Shown here: positions 34,801 to 45,800 of the stretch, piece by piece
How the letters are laid out: every line of letters begins with the position of its first letter
Position numbering within the stretch: position 1 is the stretch's first letter
Assembly: GCF_021869535.1 (NCBI RefSeq)
Contig: NW_026262668.1
Span: 72,313,558-72,377,557 of the forward strand
Direction: 5' to 3'
Length of the DNA stretch: 64,000 bases
Source of the DNA: Mytilus californianus
Taxonomy: Eukaryota; Mollusca; Bivalvia; Mytilida; Mytilidae
Notes under the pieces: generated by a model
Databases searched by the model: none
What the model saw: only the letters and a program-made list of their open reading frames with translations
Told to the model about the DNA's origin: nothing
Program-made: the position numbers and the translations under genes

Positions 34801-37559
34801 AGTGGATGTTGAGCAATCATCAATCCATTAGTCCACCAATCAAATTTCTTTTACGAAGTTTGTATTTATTGCTGCACAGTTATAGAACGACTGACTATTA
34901 CATTCTTTTTACACCATCATATCATTAAATGCATAATTATATATTTTGCTTCTGTCATGTTTTATCCTGAAATAAGGTCGAATTCCTAAAATATTCCCAT
35001 TTTAAATGATATGCACGTACATTTTTGATGTAACAAAGCGACACCGTATTTTTTACGATCGGGCACTACATACTTTACATAAATTAAGCTTTCCAATGGT
35101 TTATCAAAACGCCATATTTTCAGTGGGTGCATTAAAATCTCAACTATTAGTCATTTTGACAAAATGTCAACCGTTATATTGGGAGTTGAAAAGATTGTAG
35201 ATACTTTAAGGTGCAAACGATGACAAAAAATACATAAAGAAGGGAAAAAAGAAAAAGAGCCAGAAGAACAAGATAAGTCAGTAAAATATCTTTCCCGAAA
35301 AAAAAGATCATCTGAAACCAACCAAATTAATAATCAATGCCTTTAAAACACCTCTCAAGACCACGCGAACTTATTTTTTTTCCTTTTAATCTTTTCATCT
35401 TTTTGTAAATACTTCCGTGCCATCACATGTATATACCAGAGATAAAGCATCTTTTAAAAAATGTCAAAAAAGGATAACTACATTAGACGACACAATATTT
35501 TAAATTTTACAAAATTATCATTACATCATTCAATATATGATATTTTGATCTTACATAACTACAAATACTTTCATGTGCAAACTTGACACATATAGAAAAT
35601 CGAAAACCAGAATCTACAATATCACCAAGATCAAGATAAGCCTGTATATAATATTTCACAGAAAAAATATAAAAACTGCACAGAAGCATGTAGTTACAAT
35701 GGCTTCACTCAGTTTTAGAAGCTAGTCCCACTGACCACCCTTTCTAGTCTTAATTCTAGTGACAAAAACAAAAACTCTTTGTCGCGTTTCAGTGTCAACT
35801 GGTAACCTCCATAAAATATTCATTACTTTAACTCAAGGTTTCACACTCTCTCAGTGAACGTATAAATGAATATACTGAACCACGGGTTGTTAATGAGAAA
35901 GTAGAATTCATCTTTCGAAAGCATTACGGACGTCGTCCTGATTTTGTTTTAATTCTGTAAATGCTTATGTTTAGATTAATAATAAGTTTTTGGCAGACAG
36001 TTGTGAGCTGGCCGTTGCCACTATTTCAAGCCACAGGCGCTTGGACTAATGTGTATCAATATGTGGCATCTCTGGACCCAAGAACAACAGATACAATTAA
36101 GAAAGCAAACCGTTTGGGTAGACTGTCTTAGAAGAAACTTAAAACAAAAATAAATGAGTAGATACTAAGGTAGAATCGAAATTTTGCGACAAAAAAATAC
36201 ACTCATAGTCCCCAAAATTAGGTAGATAAACATGTCAAAGCAACTGATCCCGAACAATAATGTTTAAAAGTATTTTTAAAACAAAACTGACTAACAAAAT
36301 ATGAAACCTAAGATTAAAATAAATTCAAGACTTTGCACAACCAGTACGGGGCTGACGTGTTCATCTTCTTTTGGTTGACAGTTATGAATTCTGTCACAGA
36401 TGACCACAAAATATTCCATGTATTATATTCCTTCATCTACATCTTAATAGTAGGTGCACTATAAAATTGTTAACTACTATTAAAATATATTTACCAGGTT
36501 GCAGGAGTTGTGCTTTCAACGTGTATTAGCAAATGAATTGAGATATAGATGGAAAAAAAAATATACAAGAGACAAAATGATTCGTAGGACTACGTAGATT
36601 TTTTCTTTTTTTCTTACCAGAATAACCTATTATTTTACGGATTGTGTCCTTTCCCGGTTGTGACATTTAAAAAATGACTAAGTATCGATTCGCATAGCGG
36701 ATGATGCATGAAAAGCTTAACATGTCATCGCGCACTGTCTCACATCTTTTGAAAGTGATGCAATTTACTCAATGTTTGATTTCATTATATTACCTATATT
36801 TGTGTATTCTTAATTGATCTATGAGATTTGAAAATCGGTAAACTACTGTTGTCTAAATTTGTAATATCACGATTGAATGTGACTTATCACTGGAGTTTTA
36901 CTTGTAATGAGCAACACAGTGGATTAATTTCAGAAATTTGAACTGGTTACTACTCCGGAGCACCTGAGGTCGACCCAGTTATTTTGTCGGGTTCGTGTTG
37001 TTGATATGTGTTTTCTGCTTAGTTTTGTTGACCCTTTACGTTCGTTTCTGTTGATTGTGTTGTCTGTTTCTTAATGCACCTTGCGATTTCACAATGTCAC
37101 TGCTTGTGGAAAAGTTGTCCATGTCGGCATTATACAGTTTTAAAGTTCGTTGATCGTTATGTAATATCTGCGTTACACATGACCAATGATACATTTTAAT
37201 TGTCGTAACCACAATTCTGTCCTCTTTTTCTCGATTTTGAAATCACCGAATAAGACCCATCAACAAATTTATACTTACCATGGATAACACGACGGTTGCC
37301 ACTAGTGGAACATGATCTGGTTATCCTTTTGTGTTACCTTATATCATCACAGTTTTGTTTGGGTCCATGTTAATCAGTATTTTGTTTTCTGTGTAGTGTT
37401 TTGGTTTTTTTTTCCTTTGAGTCGTCGGTTTCTCTCGACTTGACTTATGATTCTGAATGTCCCCTTGGTATCTCCGCCTCTTTTTATGACCCGGATTTTC
37501 GGTGGACATCCAGAATAGACAACCCTAGGCGTTTTCTCCAATGGAAACAATTGACCAAG

Positions 37560-38885
37560 GGTTAACAATTCTGAACGTGTACCAAAAGTCACAGCTCATA
37601 AAGATTTTATCATAGTTTGTCTGCAATGATTATCAAAAAAATGTAGTACATAATAGTTACCTCTCTGTCGATGAAAAATCCATTGAACTGTTTCTGTGCA
37701 AAATAAAATTATCTTGGATCATTTGTCATTCATATCATTAAGATGATTAATCTCATTTACGCTTCTTGTGTTGACTTCTGTCGCGTTGTCATGCTTACAA
37801 AAGGTGTTCATCAGTGTGTTTTGTCCGTCTTCTTATTATTAATGTCATATTTAGATGGTGACAATAGGCATTTACCCTGTAATTGCCATATTTATAGGAT
37901 ACTAATAGAGTTGTCACCGACTTGATGCCATACATAATGATGCTATAATCATACTTAAAGTTGGAAGCAAAACATAGGGTGATAATAGGGTTGTTACCTT
38001 CGATTATCTTTTTATATAAAAAAAAAATCTTAATTATTTTTTATCAAAATGACCTTTTTTCACCAATGAAATTAAATTTATCAATGAAAAACAATATAAC
38101 ACAAAGTAGCATCTTCATGCTTAAAATTACAATGATCGCTACGAGTACTGGTTTTGAGTTACCCCGGTACAAAAAAAGGTTCGATCCATTACGATATCCA
38201 GTTACGACAAACAAATCGGACGTTCTACGTTTATGTCATCAATTTACATACCTTGTCCTGTTCAGCAATAATATATTTTGGTTTAAATGCCAATGGATAG
38301 CATTGTATTATTCAAAATTTCAAAAAATAACGGGTACAAAGGACACAACATAACAGAGGAAACGGAGAAGCGACATTATTGATGTTTAATTGTCAAATTA
38401 AGCATCCCTGCAGCATTTGCAATGTAATTTGCGATATGGTCCTTTATTCAAGTAATTATTTTGTTCAGATCTGTGCTCTTGTAAATCGGAAGAAGAAGAA
38501 ATTTAAAATGAAAAATAATTAAATGATAGTGTTGGACTGAAAATTTTGCGAAAAACCAGAAAGATGACCCATGGACTCCATATATCATAAAAAAGAATAT
38601 GTCAAAGCAACTGATCATGAACGATAATATTTAGACGTATTTTAAAATCAAAATTGCATAACAAAATAAAATTAAAGATTATATGAAAATTAGAGTGAGC
38701 ATGATTTGCACAGTACAGTATAGTTTTCATCTTAGTGTTTTTGAACTGAATCTGTATTTTTCGCTCTTTTTATTGGCGATTATGTCGCCTGTCTGTCGTC
38801 GACCTCTGGTTTTTGAATTCACCTTCCAACTTGAAACTTCAATTTATACCACAAGGTAGATGTCACTGCTTGTGATATTTTGTTT
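37560..38885 (+). repeat. Rearranged, diverged fragment of the same unit inside copy B
   Basis: Absent from A, where 'acaattgaccaag' runs directly into 'tttctgacgacatt'. Parts of it resemble other segments of the unit: 'cttgtcctgttcagcaataa' and 'ttttggtttaaatgccaatg' match 31060-31110; 'gggtacaaaggacacaacat' matches 31848; 'aatatgtcaaagcaactgat' and 'cataacaaaat' match 29685-29760. It is therefore a fourth, mosaic copy. A 130-residue frame (37961-38353) has no recognisable domain. Confidence 0.6.
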
Positions 38886-39580
38886 CAGACGACATTACAC
38901 TGTTATGACAATAATACTTCGCCTACGACCATGTTCTGTTCAACTAAATTATGTCTTGGTTTTAATGATAATGGACATTTGAGATATCAAACCAGAAAAG
39001 TGGAAGGATATCATGTTCACTGGAAGTGGTGCTGACCAGTAAAAACAACACTCAGAAAGTAGAAAAAAATAGTTTTGACTTCTGGGTTTCATAACTTTTT
39101 ATTTTTCGTGGTATGAGGCACTTTTTTGGCATTAAATCACAATTTCACATCTCTACATATATGCTATGCACATGATTGTTTTTTTATTTAGTATTTTATT
39201 ATAAACAAATTTCAAAGACCAGCTGTTTTCCATGTAAGCCTACAGAGCAGTCAATTATAAGACTGCAACCGTAAGTGTAGAATGAGTAATTAATTTGACA
39301 TGATTCACATGAGATTATCTCCCATTTATGTCAATGAATTACGTATGTGCGGGAGGTCGGACACTATAGTAAATATAGGTTATCTAGTACATGTTTGATT
39401 TCTTTGCCAGATTTATTCTATTGATATTATTCCATGACTTTAATCTTCAATTCACAGTTGTATCATGATCGTCATTTTGCAAGGAATTACGCTCAAACAG
39501 GTGAGAAGGGTCGTCTTAAACTTGCAGTGCGGTGTGAGAGTTTTTTTGCTCCGTGTTGAAGGCCTCACTGTGACTTTGAG

Positions 39581-39690
39581 ATGAAAAACAGCAATAAAAG
39601 CGCTGTACCTTCGCTTTTTGTGTTTTTTGCTGTGCACATACTGGTTTTGTGTCATGGATGGATACCCTATATCCTTTCTTTTCAATTATC
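39581..39690 (+). CDS. Candidate signal-peptide exon (copy B)
   Basis: Counterpart of the copy A exon at 31710, with the ATG, the hydrophobic core and the A|GTAAGT donor (GT at 39691) conserved. The N-terminal differences from A are third-base and silent (agt/agc, gtt/gta, cat/cac), but later ones change residues (Phe to Leu, Glu to Gly, His to Tyr, Pro to Ser). An interspersed repeat lies 100 bases downstream at 39798. Not enough to call it a functional gene. Confidence 0.25.
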
Positions 39691-39797
39691 TAGTAAGTCC
39701 AGTCGTCTCTATGGGGTACAAAGACAACAACATACGATAGAGGAGTGCGAAGGAGCGACATTACTTATACTTGATTATCGGACTTATCAGACATACA

Positions 39798-40242
39798 TGT
39801 TCACTGGTGTTAATAGGTCTTTTGATTGAGTTAAGCCATTTCAATTGATATTTTATAGTGTGTCTTTCTATGTTGTGATGTTACACTATTGTTTCAGATA
39901 AGGGTGAAGGTTTGGTAGCATTAAAAAGTTTAAATAATAAACCCGCTGCAATTGTTTGAACCTGTCCTAAGTCAGGAATCTGATGTTCAGTAGTTGTCGT
40001 TTGTTAATGTGGTTCATAAGTGTTTCTCGTTTCTCGTTTTTTTATATAGATTAGACCGTTGGTTTTCCCGTTTGAATGGTTTTACACTAGTAATTTTTGG
40101 GGCCCATTATAGCTTGCTGTTCGGTGTGAGCCAAGGCTCCGTACTTTTACCTATAATGGTTTACTTTTATAAATTTTGACTTGGATGGAGAGTTGTCTCA
40201 TTGGCACTCATATCACATCTTCTTATATCTATATACAGCATT
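39798..40242 (+). repeat. 'CACATCTTCTTAT-end' mussel repeat inserted in copy B
   Basis: Copy A reads 'agacatacatacacgaaaca'; B is interrupted after 'agacatacat' by about 445 bases matching 19180-19575 ('gattgagttaagccatttca', 'cctgtcctaagtcaggaatc', 'tgagccaaggctccgtac', 'gacttggatggagagttgtc', 'cactcatatcacatcttctt'). A 5'-truncated, post-duplication insertion. Confidence 0.85.
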
Positions 40243-41239
40243 CATCTGAGCTACTATTTAGTTCAAATCTTTTCTGGTAAAGCGGGGATAAAACAAATTG
40301 TATAAACTGTACTCTAAAAAAAGAAACGCATATGACCGATTCATTTTTTTTTAAATAAAGTTCGCTTTTTCACAATCTAGTTCTGTATGCTGATTTTTGT
40401 CGGAAATTTCTCAGCGCTTTTTCTGTCTGTTCTTATTCTAATGACAACTCTATCATCAGTATCCAAAACGATCCCAGAGCAACTGTTAACCGTATTACTC
40501 GACGGTGATATGTATCAAAAGAGTATTCTTTAAATTCTTAAAAAAATGTCATGGCAGATTCAACCAGCGACAATTGGGGAGAGGGGGGAGGGGGGATATC
40601 AGAAATTTAAAAAAGGAATAAACGAAGAAAGACAAAAACATCATTTTCAAAAAGTAAAACGATGAATATTGTCCTCACAACACTTAAAAAAAAACAAAGT
40701 TGAGCACAAAAGCTATTAAAAAGCGGGGTACAGTTTTTGATGTATCGTTGTAAACACCTTTGCAAAACACATATGACAAGTGATAAGTTGCTGTTTGATA
40801 GTGTTAAAATGTTCGACCTCTCTACACTTCATCACACTTCATAAAAGTATTTCTCATTCAAATCTTACAGGAAAGCTCTTCGGACGCACAAAATTTTCCA
40901 TTGTATAGCCTGATTTTACTTAGCATCATAAAAAAGAATGACTACCGAATATACAAATATTTACTTTTTATTAGGAAGAGGTAAATGAAATATTGCAATG
41001 AAAAACATTCGTTTTAACATAAAAGTGTCATAAAACTAATTTCATAGCTTCATTTTGTTTAAGTCCAATCCACTTTTAGGAGCTTTTGTTTTGCTCATTC
41101 ATTATTTTCTGTGAAATATTTTGTTGACTTTTGTCTGTCGTTTCGTCGTTTTTATTTTGTCGTGAATTGATATGCATTTGAACTGTTTGGTTTTTCTCCT
41201 TTGTATTTTTTAATTTCTTATATCTTATTTATAACTCTA

Positions 41240-41640
41240 GAATTTCAACCCGAAACTCTAAATCGAATAGAAAAAACAATACGAAGGTGGCAATAAAAAC
41301 ATTAATCTAATAAGACAGATAACATCATGACCAAAAAGAAAAAAACGATGAAAAGACAGACAACAATAAAAAAAAATGCTATACAGAAAACTAAAAGATT
41401 AAGCAACACGAACAAACAAAAATCAGGGAGTAAACTCAGGTGCTCCAGAAGGTTAAGTAATTCTAGCTCGACTAGTGACACCCGTCTTGTTACTCATTTC
41501 AAGTGAAAATATACGGTGACTAGTCGAATTTGGTAGAGTCACAATCGAGGGAAATGAGACAGGATCGTGGAACACATCCTTGGTCTTCTGTGATAGTCAA
41601 CCAAATCATAGTAGCGTACATTAAAGTATCGATGGACCTT
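41240..41640 (-). repeat. Interspersed mussel repeat, reverse orientation
   Basis: Read on the minus strand: 'acgggtgtcactagtcgagc', 'tctggagcacctgagtttac', 'tagttttctgtatagcattt'. Same broad family as 12430-12590 and 30400-31024. Overlapping frames on both strands (41520-41768) are incidental. Confidence 0.6.
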
Positions 41641-41687
41641 TTGAAACCAGAATACAGGAGCTTCCTTGTAAGCAGTAAAATTTTTGT

Positions 41688-42205
41688 ACGAATTTGGTAC
41701 AAATTTTCTGAATTTTCGGTTATCAATGGTCTTAATTTAACTTCATAATATTTGATTTGCCTTTGCAACTGTTTGGGTTAGAGCGCCACTAATGAGTCTT
41801 TTGTAGACGAAACCGAAATTATAAGCCTGGAATATTTGATGATATTTTACAACCACTTGTTCGATGCTATTGCTGATGTACGTTTCGTCCACGAGGGTAT
41901 CACCAGCCCAGTAGTCATAACTTTTATGTCACGAGATATCATTAATATGTTCAATTTTTACAAATTTACTGTTTTTAAAATGTTTAAATATTTGAAACGC
42001 TAAGGTTTTCCTACCCCCTAGTTTCGATTGCCTTAGCCGTATTTGAAACAACTTTTCGGAATAGTTGATTATTAATGTTCTTCAACTTCGTAATATTCGC
42101 TTTGGGTTTGCAACTGTTTTGATTCGAGCGCCACTGATGAGTCTAATGTAGACGAAATGCGTATCTGGAGTACCAAAATTATAAGCCTGGTATCTTTGGT
42201 GATTT
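41688..42205 (+). mobile_element. Retrozyme-like tandem element with two hammerhead motifs
   Basis: About 1.5 tandem copies of a 345-bp monomer ('ttgcaact' at 41763 and 42108; 'cgtatttg/cgaatttgg' blocks before each). Each copy carries a hammerhead-type core: CTAATGA-gtct-tttgt-agac-GAAA (41789-41812) and CTGATGA-gtct-aatgt-agac-GAAA (42134-42157). Between them is a conserved mussel block ('cgtttcgtccacgagggtat', 'caccagcccagtagtcat'). Tandem monomers each bearing a hammerhead are the hallmark of retrozymes, small non-autonomous retroelements known from plants and several invertebrates. Both ribozymes look worn: the first has a G-to-A change in the core and lost stem III, the second has a mismatched stem III. 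Confidence 0.7.
42134..42180 (+). ncRNA. Degenerate hammerhead ribozyme motif (second monomer)
   Basis: CTGATGA (42134-42140), a four-pair stem II (gtct/agac) with a five-base loop, and GAAA (42154-42157). The following 'tgcgtatctggagta' forms only a weak stem III. The conserved core is intact, but self-cleavage cannot be assumed. Confidence 0.5.
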
Positions 42206-42209
42206 TTCT

Positions 42210-42870
42210 TTCAAGGAATTCAAAATTGGCAAAGCAAGTCCTGAGATTTCATGTCAACTGGGGGATTATACTTCATATTGGGCTGATGGAATTTTGCTGC
42301 ACATAAATGGAAAATTCACAATAGAAAAATTAATATTTTCTTTTTGTTGTAAAGTTCAGTTCTCAATTAGACAAATGTAGAGTAGTGTATATTGAATACG
42401 ACTTTGACACAGCTTGTGCAAGGTCATTATTAAATAAAAATAACGTGTCTTGAAAGTTTGTCATCGATTTATGAGTTTGATTAAGATAAATAGAAACTGC
42501 AAATGACTGTCATATTTATTTTACTAATTAGTACATATTTACAATTTTACTTATGTATAAAGATTTCATTATTATGTTGTGATTTAATCTAATAACAGTT
42601 CAATATGATATTTTCATTTATCACCTAATTTGAAGTCTACTTTTTCTTCTGGTACAAACTTTTTAAAATCACATTCTGTAATCATGATAAGCCATATTAG
42701 TTAAGTGAAAGTAAGGTTATTATGCAAAATAGAAGATTTCGGAAACAAAGTTGAATGTCTCGTCTACTAACTACTTATTTAATGCTTAACTCAAACATTG
42801 TAACAATAAAGGCATGATTTTGTGTCACGGATGGATACCCCACATCCTTGTTTTTCTGTTATAACGTTCT
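42210..42870. other. Intergenic / receptor 3' flank
   Basis: No gene recognised. On the minus strand this is the 3' flank of the receptor; a TTTATT at 42515-42520 would read AATAAA there. The bases near 42815-42850 ('ttttgtgtcacggatggata', 'ccccacatcctt') resemble 31779-31812 and 39640-39672 of copies A and B. Confidence 0.4.
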
Positions 42871-42873
42871 TTT

Positions 42874-45800
42874 CTAGTCTTGGATTTCTGTACTGATGTC
42901 CACTGTATTATCATTACAGCGAAATGCTTTCTGTATCGCCACTTTTACTTCTTGTACACGTACCACGTACACAAATGGACTAATAAAAACACAGAGCAGC
43001 ATTATAGCAATGAAGAATGACCTTATTTGGACCCCACCAAAGTTGGCTGCAATTTGACCGGCTATCAAAGATAAGCTGTATAGTGACACTTGAAAAATAA
43101 TAACTCGAACATTTTTTTGTGCCTTTGTTTGCCAGTTGATACTTTCTTGTGATTTTTCTGTTCTTTTTTCTACAATAAAAATGTAACATTGTCATAGTAA
43201 AATATAATATGTATTTTTGTCGAGCCTGCGACTTTTGTCGCAAAAGCGAGACATAGCGATCCTACATTCCGTCGTCGTCTGCAGCGTCCACAAATATTCA
43301 CTCGGTGGTTAAAGTTTTTGAAATTTTAACAACTTTCTTAAACTATCCTGGATTTCTACCAAACTTGGACAGAAGCTTGTTTATGATCATAAGATAGTAT
43401 TCAGAAGTAAATTTTTTTTAAAAAATCCTGGTTATCCATACTTTACATATAAATGGACTAAGTTTTTCTGACAGTTAACATTACATTCACTCTGTGGTTA
43501 AAGTTTTCAAAATTTTAATAACTTTCTTAAACTATCCTGGATTTGTACCAAACTTGGACAGAAGCTTGTTTATGATCAAAAGCTAGTATCTAGAAGGAAA
43601 TTTTGTAAAAAATTATTTCCTGTTTTTCCGTATTACTTATAAATGGATTTAGTTTTTCTTCCAATTAACATTATATACAGTCTGCAGTTAAAGTTTTTAA
43701 AACATTTATTAGATTCATAAACCATCCTGGATTTTTACCAAACTTGGACAGAAGCTTCTTATTGATTTATTTCATTAACTGTAAATCTATTATGTGCATT
43801 CCCCTATCACACTGAAAACATAGACAACAGCAAAAGTAGGCGAGAAAATGGGTTCCGCGGAACCCTTACGAATTTTCTAAATAAAAATGAGATTCTCAGG
43901 TTTGAAATAATCTGTTGTTGAAGAATGACTATCCAACCATATAAAAAAATCAAAGCGAACGCTTGGTAAATGATAAATATAGATTATGCAACTTCAGCCT
44001 GGTATTATGCAACGAGTGTGGTGCAATATTTCTCCAGTCAAGACAGTTAAATTTTCAATTTTAAAACGGGAGGCTTAATCCATCTTTCCCAATAATCTGC
44101 AAAAAGATGTGTTCTTTCTATGTAACATCATCCGACATAGTCGCTTTTTTCGTGACGTCCCAATAGGAAATTCAGAGGAAAGCAAGAAAATTTGACGTCA
44201 TAATTGAATTTTGACTAATGAAGAACTGAGATCAAAAGAACCACATGCTGATTAAATAAAAATAACCAACAAGTCAAGAAAGGAATAAATCGACTAAGAG
44301 TTAGAACCTAAATTTTGCCGAGTGGAGCGAGGCGATTTTTTTTTTAGGTAAAATTATCGAAATATTCTTCTAGAGTGGGTGCAATGCAGATATCTCGCCA
44401 AGCGAAAATATTTTGTGGTAAAATTATCGAGAAATTAAAGTTTTAAGCTAAAACCACCTAAATCCACCCCTGACAACAATCTACAATCACCATAAATTAA
44501 TTAACAAGAAATCTGTGAGCTTCTATTCATTGAGACTAACCCCATATATTTACCAGAAGACGGGACGTAAGACAAGGAGAATAGAGACAGACCTCAATCC
44601 GGAGTACACAAGCTGACCCTCCATATAAAAAAAAATCAAGTGAATGTTATGTCAATGGTTGATGAGAAAACTGGTGTAACATTCATATTAGTCAATTGAA
44701 TATATTCGGGGGAATATGAAGTAATGATGTAATAGATTTGTATGCGTGCAAATGCAATACTGGACTCCTAGCGGATCCTCCGGACCAAATATCAAGTAAC
44801 TGACTGACGGATGAACGGACAGAGGAAAAAAATTGTCCCTGTTTCCGCGAAAAGGTAAGATGGCAAGGTATCCTACAAACTTGGAAAAAACGCCCTAAGG
44901 GATTCATAATGAGTTTTTAATCTTTTGATTTTCGGAGGTCGTGACAGACTTTATATATACTGTTTTCGCCGCAAACCACTAAAATCAGAATTAGATGCTT
45001 TTACGAAGTTATGTTTATTTTCTTGGGATCCCATGTAAAACGGTAGTACGGGTTTGGGGCCCTAATCGTTTATGCATACTTCGGCAAAATTTTAGGTTGT
45101 AAGTGAGAAATATATATAGACACAGAGATATTAAATAATGATACAGATCGATAAACTAACCTTTTGCTTGAAACAGTATTTCTATCTTTCATTAAGAATA
45201 GATCTAACCTGGACTGTTTTCTTGGCTGTGCCATGATGAAATAACCAACCCAACCGCGGGTAGGTCACATTCACCTACTTCGTGAGAAAGTGAGTTAGGG
45301 ATGTTTTGAAACTTCGATTATCAAAGAAATTTATAAAAACCGTAAATACAATGTAGCAAGTGTTTTTACTTTAACTGCTAAAAGCCTCTAATACTTGTCA
45401 TCAAACGCATCACCGCGTTTGACACATTCCTTTGAAGTATATAATATTTATAGAACTTAAATAAACCGTAGTTCAATTGATGAGTGATCAATTCACGTCA
45501 GTTCTATTAAACTTACTGTTTATAATATAATTTGAATGTTAAAACGGATGGAATGCGACGACTTTAATTTTCGTCGTCTCTTTAGATACTTTGTTAAGCT
45601 GAGGACAACTCATGTTTTTAAATTTTAAGGGGGCGCATGCCCGCCACGCCAACGCCTGTATCCGCCCCTGTTTCGTAACTTGATACGGAAAGCTTGAACT
45701 AATAGAGCACATTCAAAAATAAAGTCTATCAGCAAGATTATTGTTTCTCTAATTTTTGTGAGCGGTGTGAGAAAAATATTTCTCCTCACTAGTGAAATAT

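Larger units (their letters stand above)
32987..41235 (+). repeat. Copy B of the ~6.5-kb tandem unit
   Basis: Directly follows copy A in the same orientation. Relative to A it carries a rearranged insertion at 37560-38885 and an interspersed repeat at 39798-40242, and keeps a ~520-base segment (35337-35853) that A has lost but C retains. It also lacks the 26606-27540 insertion. Removing insertions leaves about 6.5 kb in both copies. Content is otherwise as in A, with no complete gene recognised. Confidence 0.9.

Noticed and set aside
38178..38187. GGTTCGATCC as a tRNA gene or SINE B-box
   Set aside because: No A-box at the right distance, no cloverleaf, and no SINE body follows.
37961..38353. 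130-residue plus-strand frame
   Set aside because: It is in the mosaic insertion of copy B; counterpart segments in A are not open, composition is AT-driven and no domain is seen.
44692..44907. 71-residue minus-strand frame in the receptor intron as an extra exon
   Set aside because: The receptor exons join in phase without it, and the frame reads through repeat-like sequence.
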